A stretch of DNA of 7,388 nucleotides from an uncultured Brachyspira sp. (lineage in GTDB: Bacteria; Spirochaetota; Brachyspiria; Brachyspirales; Brachyspiraceae): positions 1 through 7,388 of the forward strand of contig NZ_CAKVGN010000100.1 of assembly GCF_934747485.1 (NCBI RefSeq), written 5' to 3'. Below, piece by piece: positions 1-6,844 of this stretch. Position 1 is the first letter of the stretch. Every line of letters starts with the position of its first letter. A model generated the notes under the pieces. The model worked only from the letters and a program-made list of their open reading frames with translations. It had not been told where the DNA came from and did no database searches. The translations under genes were made by a program, and so were the position numbers.

Positions 1-71
1 GTTAATTAAATTATAAGGAATACCTGCTTTTTTTAAACTAAAAAACGTGCAATATGTATGGCTCCTAAACA
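1..71. repeat. Left arm of 71-bp perfect terminal inverted repeat
   Basis: Bases 1-71 are the exact reverse complement of 7317-7387; the pairing rule is i with 7388-i, and identity stops at base 72. The arm may continue to the left of the window, because identity still holds at the first base available. Read outward (minus strand) it contains a Shine-Dalgarno-like AGGAG and an open frame with no start of its own in this copy. No transposase, integrase or recombinase gene lies between the arms. It could be the edge of an invertible segment or a dispersed repeat that ended an assembly. Confidence 0.97.
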
Positions 72-81
72 AAATATAAAA

Positions 82-110
82 TTGACAAACTTAGAAAAAT
101 TTACTATTTT
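82..110 (+). promoter_or_regulatory. Likely sigma-70 promoter of fhs
   Basis: A perfect -35 box TTGACA (82-87) is followed after 17 bp by TATTTT (105-110), a 4/6 match to the -10 consensus. This would start transcription near base 117 and give a leader of about 70 nt. A perfect TATAAT at 115-120 is also present, but lies 27 bp from TTGACA, so it would need a weak -35 of its own. The promoter begins only 11 bp inside the inverted repeat arm. Confidence 0.5.
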
Positions 111-173
111 ATTGTATAATAATTTTTAAATCTATTTTATAATAGTCTAAAATCTATAAATAATTTATTGCTT

Positions 174-178
174 AGGAG
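174..178 (+). promoter_or_regulatory. Ribosome binding site of fhs
   Basis: AGGAG lies 8 nt upstream of the ATG at 187 and fixes that start. The leader stretch TTAGGAGTCATA resembles TTAGGAGCCATA in the outward reading of the terminal inverted repeat. Confidence 0.85.
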
Positions 179-186
179 TCATATTT

Positions 187-1848
187 ATGAAAACAGATAT
201 ACAAATAGCACAAGAATGCAAATTAAAAAGAATAGATGAAATAGCTAAAATGCTTAATCTCACAGATGAAGATTATGAGGTTTACGGCAAATATAAGGCA
301 AAGATAGAATTATCAGTTTTAAATAAATTAAAAGATAAAAAAGACGGTAAATTGGTATTAGTAACAGCAATAACTCCAACACCAGCAGGAGAGGGAAAAT
401 CCACTGTTACAATAGGGCTAACACAGGGCTTAAACAAAATAGGCAAGAATGCAGTTGCAGCTTTAAGAGAGCCTTCACTTGGTCCTGTATTTGGAATTAA
501 AGGCGGAGCTTGCGGGGGCGGATATGCTCAAATTGTTCCTATGGAAGATATTAATTTACATTTTAACGGCGACTTTCACGCTATAGGTTCTGCTCATAAT
601 TTAATATCAGCTTGTATTGATAATCATATTAAACAAGGCAACGAATTAAAAATTGATACTAATAAGATAATATTTAAAAGAGTTGTTGATATGAATGACA
701 GGGCTTTAAGAGATATTGTTATAGGGCTTGGCGGAAGCGAAAACGGAGTTGTAAGGCAGTCATCTTTTCAAATAACTGTTGCTTCAGAAATAATGGCTAT
801 ACTTTGCTTGTCTAATTCTTTAATGGACTTAAAAGAGAGAATAGGAAATATTGTATTTGCTTATGATGTTAATGATAATCCTCTAAAGGTAAAAGATTTA
901 AAAGTAGAGGGAGCTGCTTGTGCATTACTTAAAGATGCCATAAAACCAAATTTGGTTCAGACTCTTGAGAATACTCCTGCTATAGTTCATGGAGGTCCTT
1001 TTGCTAATATTGCTCATGGCTGTAACTCAATACTTGCTACAAAATTGGCTTTGAAACTTTCTGATTACACAATTACAGAGGCTGGTTTCGCTGCCGATTT
1101 GGGAGCTGAGAAGTTTCTTGATATTAAATGCCGTGTTTCTGGGCTTAAACCTAATTGTATAGTATTGGTTGCTACTATAAGAGCTTTAAAACATCATGGC
1201 GGAGCTTTAGAACTAAACAAAGAAGATTTGAATGCTTTGAGTAAAGGTTTTGAAAATTTAGATAAGCATATTGAAAACATGAAAAAATATAATGTGCCTG
1301 TTGTTGTTGCTATTAATAAATTTGTTTCTGATACTGATAAAGAAGTAGAATTAATTAAAAAACATTGTGAACAGATGAATGTTGATATTTCATTATGCGA
1401 AGTTTGGGAGAAAGGAGGAGAAGGCGGAGAGGATTTAGCAAAAAAGATTGTAAAAGCAACTTCTGAAGAATCAAATTATAAGCCATTATATAATTTAGAT
1501 AAACCTATAAAAGAAAAGATAGAATGCATATGCAAAGAAATATATGGAGCAGGAGAGATAAAATTCTCTAATAAAGCTAATAAAATGATGAAAAAAATAG
1601 AATCTATTGGCTTTGGAGGCTTGCCTATATGTATGTCAAAAACACAAAAATCAATATCAGACAACCCATCACTTTTAAATGCTCCTAAAGGCTATACTTT
1701 AAATATTGATGAAATAAAACTTGCTTCAGGTGCTGGTTTTATCATTGCTATGGCAGGCGGAATTATTGATATGCCGGGACTTCCAAAAGTGCCTGCAGCA
1801 TGCAATATAGATATAGATGAAAACGGCAAGATTACAGGTTTATTTTAA
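187..1848 (+). CDS. fhs: Formate-tetrahydrofolate ligase (10-formyl-THF synthetase)
   Basis: This cytosolic enzyme makes 10-formyl-tetrahydrofolate from formate, THF and ATP, supplying C1 units for purines and, in anaerobes, linking folate to formate metabolism. The protein is 553 aa, the usual full length for the family (about 555). The P-loop-like TPTPAGEGKST lies at residues 63-73. The first family signature is at 103-113 as GIKGGACGGGY, where the usual second Ala is Cys. The second signature, VATIRALKHHGG, is at 328-339. The C-terminus carries the expected MPGLPKVPA stretch. The start is supported by AGGAG at 174-178, 8 nt before the ATG. The gene stands alone with its own promoter and converges with the next gene at a shared terminator. 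No folate riboswitch is visible in the short AT-rich leader. Confidence 0.98.
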   Translation: MKTDIQIAQECKLKRIDEIAKMLNLTDEDYEVYGKYKAKIELSVLNKLKDKKDGKLVLVTAITPTPAGEGKSTVTIGLTQGLNKIGKNAVAALREPSLGPVFGIKGGACGGGYAQIVPMEDINLHFNGDFHAIGSAHNLISACIDNHIKQGNELKIDTNKIIFKRVVDMNDRALRDIVIGLGGSENGVVRQSSFQITVASEIMAILCLSNSLMDLKERIGNIVFAYDVNDNPLKVKDLKVEGAACALLKDAIKPNLVQTLENTPAIVHGGPFANIAHGCNSILATKLALKLSDYTITEAGFAADLGAEKFLDIKCRVSGLKPNCIVLVATIRALKHHGGALELNKEDLNALSKGFENLDKHIENMKKYNVPVVVAINKFVSDTDKEVELIKKHCEQMNVDISLCEVWEKGGEGGEDLAKKIVKATSEESNYKPLYNLDKPIKEKIECICKEIYGAGEIKFSNKANKMMKKIESIGFGGLPICMSKTQKSISDNPSLLNAPKGYTLNIDEIKLASGAGFIIAMAGGIIDMPGLPKVPAACNIDIDENGKITGLF

Positions 1849-1942
1849 TTTTAGATGAGTTGATTTTTGAATATGTTAAAATTTTAAATATAAAATTACA
1901 TTATATTTAATATATATTTATAATATATGAAGTTAAAATACT

Positions 1943-1995
1943 TGCACTTTTTGCAACTTTGACGAAGTCCGCAGAGCGAAGGCGGGAAAAAGTTG
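1943..1995. repeat. Structured intergenic element, nested hairpin
   Basis: This intergenic stretch between fhs and the terminator is far richer in G and C than its surroundings. CAACTTT at 1954-1960 pairs with AAAGTTG at 1989-1995, and an inner CCGC at 1969-1972 pairs with GCGG at 1982-1985. TTGCA occurs twice just before and at its left edge (1943-1947, 1952-1955). Its composition and nested pairing look like a dispersed intergenic palindrome of the REP/MITE kind, but only one copy is in the window, so multiplicity is inferred. It may act as an RNA stem at the 3' end of the fhs transcript. Confidence 0.5.
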
Positions 1996-2017
1996 ATAAT
2001 ACATTTACAAAAAAAAT

Positions 2018-2052
2018 AAAAGCCTCAAATCCTAGTACAATTTGAGGCTTTT
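2018..2052. terminator. Bidirectional rho-independent terminator
   Basis: AAAAGCCTCAAAT (2018-2030) is a perfect 13-bp inverted repeat of ATTTGAGGCTTTT (2040-2052) around a 9-nt loop. A T-run follows on the plus strand (2049-2053) and an A-rich run precedes it (2008-2021), giving a U-tract in both directions. It sits between the convergent fhs (+) and the PepSY-like gene (-), so it most likely terminates both. Confidence 0.92.
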
Positions 2053-2069
2053 TGATAAATTCAATATTC

Positions 2070-2498
2070 TTAATCATCAAATTTCTGTCCCATAAGCTGT
2101 CCATTTGAAGATATAAATAACTCCATCATATTGTTTAATTTTACTTTGTAATTACCCCACTCTTTCTCAACGTCTATTATCATAGCTTGAGGATATGCTT
2201 TTTTTACAGCAGCACTTACAGCATCAGGTAAAGCAGAAAAAGGAACACCGTTATATTCTCCGTCTATGCTTACCCAATCTCCATTAGCCAAAAAATCAAT
2301 AGAAGCACCATTAGAAAGTTTTACCTCAAATTTTCCTCCGTCTCTCTCAACCTTCCATATCTGAGCATTAGGATAAACTCTCTGTATGAAAGCTCTTGAT
2401 TTTTGAGGCAATGAAGAAGCAGGTACTACCCAATCAGCAAATAAACTAGAGCTAGCAAAAATTGTTAATGAAATTAATAAAGTTAAAAATTTAGTCAT
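2070..2498 (-). CDS. Secreted PepSY-like (DUF2874) protein, two repeats
   Basis: This 142-aa protein has a clear N-terminal signal peptide: MTK, a hydrophobic stretch over about residues 4-20, then likely cleavage after Ala21 (LFA|DW). The rest consists of two tandem repeats of the PepSY-like beta-alpha fold, roughly residues 26-80 and 86-138. They share the pattern LP...(A/S)...YP.A.I..VE...G.(F/Y)(E/K)VKL.N...(I/L)F....G. The family is exported to the periplasm or outer surface and its function is poorly known; resemblance to beta-lactamase-inhibitor-like folds is structural only. The start is supported by AAGGAG 7 nt upstream. It appears monocistronic, with a strong promoter and the shared terminator downstream. 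A periplasmic location is inferred from the signal peptide; no lipobox Cys is present. Confidence 0.85.
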   Translation of the reverse strand: MTKFLTLLISLTIFASSSLFADWVVPASSLPQKSRAFIQRVYPNAQIWKVERDGGKFEVKLSNGASIDFLANGDWVSIDGEYNGVPFSALPDAVSAAVKKAYPQAMIIDVEKEWGNYKVKLNNMMELFISSNGQLMGQKFDD

Positions 2499-2505
2499 AA
2501 ATAAA

Positions 2506-2511
2506 CTCCTT
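2506..2511 (-). promoter_or_regulatory. Ribosome binding site of PepSY-like gene
   Basis: AAGGAG on the minus strand lies 7 nt before the ATG at 2498 and fixes the start of the secreted protein. Confidence 0.85.
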
Positions 2512-2543
2512 AAAAAGTGATTGTAAATTATCTTTATAATTAT

Positions 2544-2572
2544 AATATAACAAATTTAAGGATAATTGTCAA
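2544..2572 (-). promoter_or_regulatory. Strong sigma-70 promoter of PepSY-like gene
   Basis: Minus-strand TTGACA (2567-2572) is separated by exactly 17 bp from TATATT (2544-2549), a 5/6 match to the -10 consensus. Transcription would begin near 2537, giving a leader of about 40 nt. The quality of the boxes predicts good constitutive expression of this secreted protein. Confidence 0.75.
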
Positions 2573-2683
2573 TATTTTTTACAATAAATTTACTATTTTT
2601 TTACTTAGATTTGCTAAATTATGTAGATTTATTATACATTTTATACATAGAAACATGAATAATAGCCAGAAATTGGTTGTAAA

Positions 2684-2698
2684 GTAAATATTATTTAC
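2684..2698. repeat. 15-bp perfect palindrome downstream of the GlpD-like gene
   Basis: GTAAATATTATTTAC has two perfect 7-bp arms around one central base. It begins 12 bp past the stop codon of the GlpD-like gene. It lacks G/C pairs and a strong U-tract, so it is a poor terminator candidate, and a protein-binding site is possible. No better terminator for the redox operon is visible between 2573 and 2709. Confidence 0.3.
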
Positions 2699-2709
2699 AA
2701 AAGAAATGC

Positions 2710-4278
2710 TTAATACAAAGAAACTCTATTTCTTTTTATCTCTGTTCTATATCTTTTTATTTCGTATTCTACCTTTTTGCTGTCCCAACCCAAAATATAG
2801 CCCATCTCTTGAGCAATATGTTCTGCTAATAATGTTCCGCAATCATTCTCTGTAAGTATAAATCTCAATCTTCTTATCATTATATCGTCTAAATGGATTG
2901 CATATTCTACTTCAACAAAATATTTTATTAAGCCTCTTGGTATCCTGCTATCAAGACCTACAGAAACAAGCAAAGAAGAATCATCTTTACAAAATTCATT
3001 TAATCTCAATACCATATCCACAGAGCCGAAATAATCCATTAAAAACTTAACAGTATCTTTATTTAATACCCAATCTACCGCCTTATCTATTCTGTTGTTC
3101 ATAAATTTTTTAACACTAAACCACTTATAAGGCTTGCCATACATTTTAAGTAAAGCTTTAATAGCAAGATGAGAAGACATAGTAAAACTGCCCCCCTCAA
3201 CCATAAATAAATCATAAATAGGGTGCGAATGTATCTTCATATCCATAGGATTAAGAGTCATCATTCCAGATTGAGAAGTAACTATATGATTTTTATTAAC
3301 TATAGAACCAAAATAAGTATTATAAATATCAAGTAAATATTCTATTTCATCACTTGTTGAATATATACAATCTAAACTGCCATTATACTTTTTTATAACA
3401 GGACCTATTATTGTCATATCTTTCCACTTTGTTAAGAAAACATTAGGTCTGTCTTTTATTTTTGGTAAAACAACGGATTTATTTATATGAATAATATTAC
3501 TATCAACTAAGAAATTTGTAGCTTTTACATATTTTACTTTATCTGTAAAATTGGATTTAGGAAGCATAGATACTATACTATCTCCCCAAGCTCCTGCTGC
3601 AACTAATATCTTTTTGGCACTTATTTCATAAATTTTGCCTTTTATTTTATCTGCAAGTATGGTTCTATTGATTTTCTTTTCATTATAATCAAAAGCCTTT
3701 ACTTCTGCATAATTAAGTATATCAGCACCATATTCCTTAGCTTTTAATAATAATTCTAAAACATATCTGCTGTCATCTATTTTACCCTCAAAGAACTCTG
3801 TAGCCCCTATTACATCATTGTTATTTAAATCAGGCAAAGTCTCCAATACAGAGTTTCTGCTATGAGATTTATGTTTTTTAGTTTTTCCAAAAATTGACAT
3901 CAAATCATATATATTAGCTTTCAATTCATTTCTTATTAAACCAGAATTAGCATTTTGACCGCCGCTGAAATATATAGGATATAATATCCCAAAGTCAGAA
4001 GCTGAAGATTTATTAATAAGGTTATTTCTTTCTCTAACTTTAAAAAACGTAGATATAAAGTTATGTGCAGTTAAATCAGTAAAACCGCCTGTGAGCATTT
4101 TTGAAGTTCTGGAAGATGAACCAAAGGAGAAATCATGTTTTTCTACGAGAAGAGTTGAAATTCCTACTCTTGCTGTTTTCATAGCGATGGTAGCCCCTAT
4201 TACCCCGCCGCCTATAATTAAAAGATCATAAGTTTTATCTTTAAGATTAGAGAGTATATTATATCTCGAATTTACCAT
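2710..4278 (-). CDS. GlpA/GlpD-family FAD oxidoreductase with degenerate substrate site
   Basis: This is a 522-aa flavoprotein of the FAD-dependent glycerol-3-phosphate dehydrogenase family. Visible features are the dinucleotide-binding GGGVIG (23-28) with Glu46 ending the second strand, SSSRTSKML (54-62) at the usual T/SSRSSKLI site, a second FAD motif LVAAGAWGD (225-233), and a well-preserved C-terminal cap (DAO_C-like, about 450-515). Compared from memory with E. coli GlpD, the substrate motifs are replaced: HGGLRYL by TGGFTDL (63-69), KGSH by KATN (252-255), IGTTD by IGPVI (291-295), SGVRPL by SGMMTL (337-342) and GGKLTTYR by GGSFTMSS (362-369). FAD binding is therefore likely, and oxidation of glycerol-3-phosphate doubtful. 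AAAGGAG lies 7 nt before the ATG. It is the last gene of the redox cassette, 64 nt after the NuoG-like gene. Automated annotation would probably call it glycerol-3-phosphate dehydrogenase; I would not assign that substrate. Confidence 0.85.
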   Translation of the reverse strand: MVNSRYNILSNLKDKTYDLLIIGGGVIGATIAMKTARVGISTLLVEKHDFSFGSSSRTSKMLTGGFTDLTAHNFISTFFKVRERNNLINKSSASDFGILYPIYFSGGQNANSGLIRNELKANIYDLMSIFGKTKKHKSHSRNSVLETLPDLNNNDVIGATEFFEGKIDDSRYVLELLLKAKEYGADILNYAEVKAFDYNEKKINRTILADKIKGKIYEISAKKILVAAGAWGDSIVSMLPKSNFTDKVKYVKATNFLVDSNIIHINKSVVLPKIKDRPNVFLTKWKDMTIIGPVIKKYNGSLDCIYSTSDEIEYLLDIYNTYFGSIVNKNHIVTSQSGMMTLNPMDMKIHSHPIYDLFMVEGGSFTMSSHLAIKALLKMYGKPYKWFSVKKFMNNRIDKAVDWVLNKDTVKFLMDYFGSVDMVLRLNEFCKDDSSLLVSVGLDSRIPRGLIKYFVEVEYAIHLDDIMIRRLRFILTENDCGTLLAEHIAQEMGYILGWDSKKVEYEIKRYRTEIKRNRVSLY

Positions 4279-4342
4279 TAATAAACTCCTTTATATAACA
4301 AAGCTCAATCATAAACCCACATATATATTATATAATATTTTT

Positions 4343-5689
4343 TTACAAATACAAATACTTTATTAAATTCTTGAACTCTAATCTATTTTTATTTTTCTCT
4401 AAAAAACTTTTAACGAATTTATTTTTACCATGCGAATCTATATATTCCCCCTCAAACTCTCCAAACCCAGCAATAGGAAAAGTCAAATAAGAATTATATG
4501 CCAAAATAGAAGAATAAGAAGTAAATACTATGTAATTTCTTCTGTTTTGCTGTATAAAATCCATCATATTATCCATTTCAAATAAAGGGTCTTCTAATAT
4601 TATAAACTTATTAAAACTATTATCTATTTCATTTAAAGTATATTTATAATTTTTTGATGAATATTTGTTAATATTAGTATAATTTCCTCTAACAACATTC
4701 GAGTCTGTAGTCATTATATTTTTCTTATACATAAAGTTTGTAATGCCTAATGAATATATAAAATCATTAAAAGCCTCCAAATCTTCCATAGGATAAAGAG
4801 CAGATGAAATAACCAAAATATCTTTTTTATCTGTTTCTTCTAAAAACTTATGAAATAAATCTTTAGCCCTATTAAAATCATCTTCTATGCCATTTATTAA
4901 AGGATATTCAAAAGTTTTATTTGAATAATACAGCATCTTTCTTCCAAAATCGCATATGCCATATTTTTTTAATTCTGGCGATTGTATATCTATTAGTCTT
5001 TTATCATCATAAAAATAACTGCATTCGCAAAGCTTATTGCATCCTATACAAAAACTATTTATTTTTTTATATTCAATTTGCTCTTCATTATCAACCGCCC
5101 TATCAAGTCTAAAAACTTTAGTAGGACATAAATCTACTATCATGCTATTATAACCAGATATTGCTTTGTATCTATTACAAACTCCGCAATTAATGCATTT
5201 ATCATAATCAACTTTTATATTTTCATCTAAATTTAAACTATCTATAATATTTTTTATCTCTTCTAATTTTGAATCATCATCACATCTTTCTATCTTTAAC
5301 TGATAAAAATCTATATACTTTTTTAATTTACAATTATAATAACTGCTGCACTTATCGCAAAAAGGTCTATGCATATAAAGTATAGCCTTAAGCAAAGATT
5401 TTCTATATTCAATAATCTCTTCATCATTGCTTATAACATACATTCCATTTTCAACTATCTCATTACAAGCATATTTAAAACTATATTCCTCTTCATCTTT
5501 CTTTTTTACTTTTACCAAACAAAGCTTGCATCTAAGCAAATCATTATCTTCATAAAAATCTCTTGCCCTATCCAATTTATAATAACATAAATGTGCTATC
5601 TCTATACCAACATACGATAAAGCTTTTAATATTGTAAATCCGCTTTGTGATAATATCTCTCTTCCATCAAAATTAAATCTTACTATCAT
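4343..5689 (-). CDS. Compact NuoG/HoxU-like iron-sulfur subunit
   Basis: This 448-aa protein follows the NuoG domain order but is far shorter than typical NuoG (about 700-900 aa). Ligand sets visible: a plant-type [2Fe-2S] domain with Cys35, 54, 57, 75 (N1b-like); His107-x3-Cys111-x2-Cys114-x5-Cys120 (N5-like); Cys165-x2-Cys168-x2-Cys171 plus Cys188-Pro, enough for one [4Fe-4S] cluster of the usual two; and Cys214-x2-Cys217-x3-Cys221 with Cys246-Asp-Phe-Gly-Arg (molybdopterin-type N7-like cluster). Residues 255-448 are a shrunken molybdopterin-oxidoreductase-like domain whose end, around FPIAGFGEFEGEYIDSHGK (404-422), matches the family's P.agf.E.eGt..n.eGr pattern. No cofactor is expected to bind. 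The start is fixed by homology from residue 1; the ribosome site is weak (AGG close to the ATG), suggesting translational coupling to the NuoF-like gene 18 nt upstream. Confidence 0.85.
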   Translation of the reverse strand: MIVRFNFDGREILSQSGFTILKALSYVGIEIAHLCYYKLDRARDFYEDNDLLRCKLCLVKVKKKDEEEYSFKYACNEIVENGMYVISNDEEIIEYRKSLLKAILYMHRPFCDKCSSYYNCKLKKYIDFYQLKIERCDDDSKLEEIKNIIDSLNLDENIKVDYDKCINCGVCNRYKAISGYNSMIVDLCPTKVFRLDRAVDNEEQIEYKKINSFCIGCNKLCECSYFYDDKRLIDIQSPELKKYGICDFGRKMLYYSNKTFEYPLINGIEDDFNRAKDLFHKFLEETDKKDILVISSALYPMEDLEAFNDFIYSLGITNFMYKKNIMTTDSNVVRGNYTNINKYSSKNYKYTLNEIDNSFNKFIILEDPLFEMDNMMDFIQQNRRNYIVFTSYSSILAYNSYLTFPIAGFGEFEGEYIDSHGKNKFVKSFLEKNKNRLEFKNLIKYLYL

Positions 5690-5707
5690 AACCTATTAAT
5701 AATCACC

Positions 5708-6844
5708 CTATTTATTAATAAAACTATAAAGAGTTATTTTTTTATCCAAAGCATATATAAACTCATATTCAAACATCTTTATAGTCTCTAATATACATTT
5801 TGCTACATAATATATATATAAACAAGAAGAACCTTTAATAATCATCTCAACAGCATTTATTAAATTCTTATAATCATTATTATTGGATTTTCCTAATATA
5901 ATTTTATTTAAATAATACTCGCATAAATTAAAACCATAACTGCAAGGCATACAGTTTGTACAAGAAATGCTTTTAGCAAACTGAATAATTTTCATCACAA
6001 CCCTAAGCATGCATCTATTTTCTGATATAAAACATATACCCCCATTTCCAATATTTATATCATCATATGATAAACTTTTACTGCTTAAACTCTCTAAAGT
6101 AGTAGGAGCATTCAAAAATCCATTCGTAAATACACATTTTATATCATTGTTATAAGAAATATATCCGCTAGCTTTTATTATTTCATTAAATAAAGAGCCA
6201 TATTGAAATTCGTATAAATCTGAATTTGGAATATCTCCAGAAAAAGAAATTAAGCAAGTACCATTATTATTGTCATTTCCATATTGAGAAAAGTTTTCTA
6301 AGCCCATATGAGCAAAATATCCAAATTGTATGACAGTTTCTAAATCTAAAACATATTTTTGTCTTTCAAGAAAATAAATATTTATATTTTCTTTATAGTT
6401 GTTTTCATCATAAATATTTATATTGATTTCGCTTTCAATTTTATAAAAATCTTCTGCTTCTACTATTGCATTAATTAATGTTTCTTTATTGTAATAGCTT
6501 CTAATTAAAATATCTATATTTTTTATATTTAAAATCTTAGCAATCAATATAGCAGAATCTAAAATAAGATGAGGATTATTGTTTATAAAGAATTTGTCTT
6601 TAAATACTAAATAGCCAAAAGAATAAGCATTTATAATTAAAGTTTGATTATCATTATCCTTACTTGATAAAATATTATATAAAGATTTTTTATATACATC
6701 TCTTGTGAATATGTTAGCTATTTTTAATTCATTAAGCAGAGTATCATATTCGCTTATAGTGGTATGCAGATAATCACCGAAATTGTCTTTAAAATCTTTG
6801 ATATTTTTTGTAGCATAATCATTATATAGAATAAATTTTTTCAT
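5708..6844 (-). CDS. NuoF-like subunit lacking the NADH/FMN site
   Basis: This 378-aa NuoF homologue is alignable along most of its length but catalytically stripped. The GRGGAGFPTGLKW loop corresponds to NIFTRDVYKKSL (44-55), and NADESEPGTFKDR to NAYSFGYLVFKDK (72-84). The segment from GAGAYICGEETAL to the NNVET motif is largely deleted, leaving about 153-171. Matching landmarks remain: PHLILDSAILIAK (91-103) for PHLLIEGMIIAA, SFSGDIPNSDLYEFQYG (200-216) for the SGxVxRPGxYExPxG strand, and IGNGGICFI (265-273) for the GTGGVI strand. The N3 cluster ligands are all present: Cys295-x2-Cys298-x2-Cys301 and Cys341. A [4Fe-4S] cluster is therefore likely, and NADH oxidation or FMN binding unlikely. 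The ATG overlaps the stop of the NuoE-like gene (ATGA), indicating translational coupling. Runs of Asn and Ile partly reflect the AT-rich genome. Confidence 0.85.
   Translation of the reverse strand: MKKFILYNDYATKNIKDFKDNFGDYLHTTISEYDTLLNELKIANIFTRDVYKKSLYNILSSKDNDNQTLIINAYSFGYLVFKDKFFINNNPHLILDSAILIAKILNIKNIDILIRSYYNKETLINAIVEAEDFYKIESEININIYDENNYKENINIYFLERQKYVLDLETVIQFGYFAHMGLENFSQYGNDNNNGTCLISFSGDIPNSDLYEFQYGSLFNEIIKASGYISYNNDIKCVFTNGFLNAPTTLESLSSKSLSYDDINIGNGGICFISENRCMLRVVMKIIQFAKSISCTNCMPCSYGFNLCEYYLNKIILGKSNNNDYKNLINAVEMIIKGSSCLYIYYVAKCILETIKMFEYEFIYALDKKITLYSFINK

Noticed and set aside
82..120. TTGACA (82-87) with the perfect TATAAT at 115-120 as the fhs promoter
   Set aside because: The 27-bp spacer is too long for sigma-70; the 17-bp partner at 105-110 is preferred.
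72..186. Tetrahydrofolate riboswitch in the fhs leader
   Set aside because: The leader is almost only A and T with no conserved stems; only trivial AT hairpins are possible.
1476..1664. Minus-strand open frame of 62 codons inside fhs
   Set aside because: It is antisense to a well-conserved part of fhs, has no convincing ribosome site and no recognisable protein features.
1907..2104. Minus-strand open frame of 65 codons across the terminator
   Set aside because: It runs through the palindromic element, the terminator stem and the end of the PepSY-like gene, so the translated sequence reflects those features.
2586..2599. AAATTTACTATTTT also found in front of fhs (about 97-110)
   Set aside because: Low-complexity AT sequence; such a match is expected by chance in this composition.
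4921..5590. Plus-strand open frames (4921-5112 and 5369-5590) opposite the NuoG-like gene
   Set aside because: They are antisense to conserved iron-sulfur domains; their Ile/Phe/Tyr-rich sequence is what AT-rich coding DNA gives on the opposite strand.
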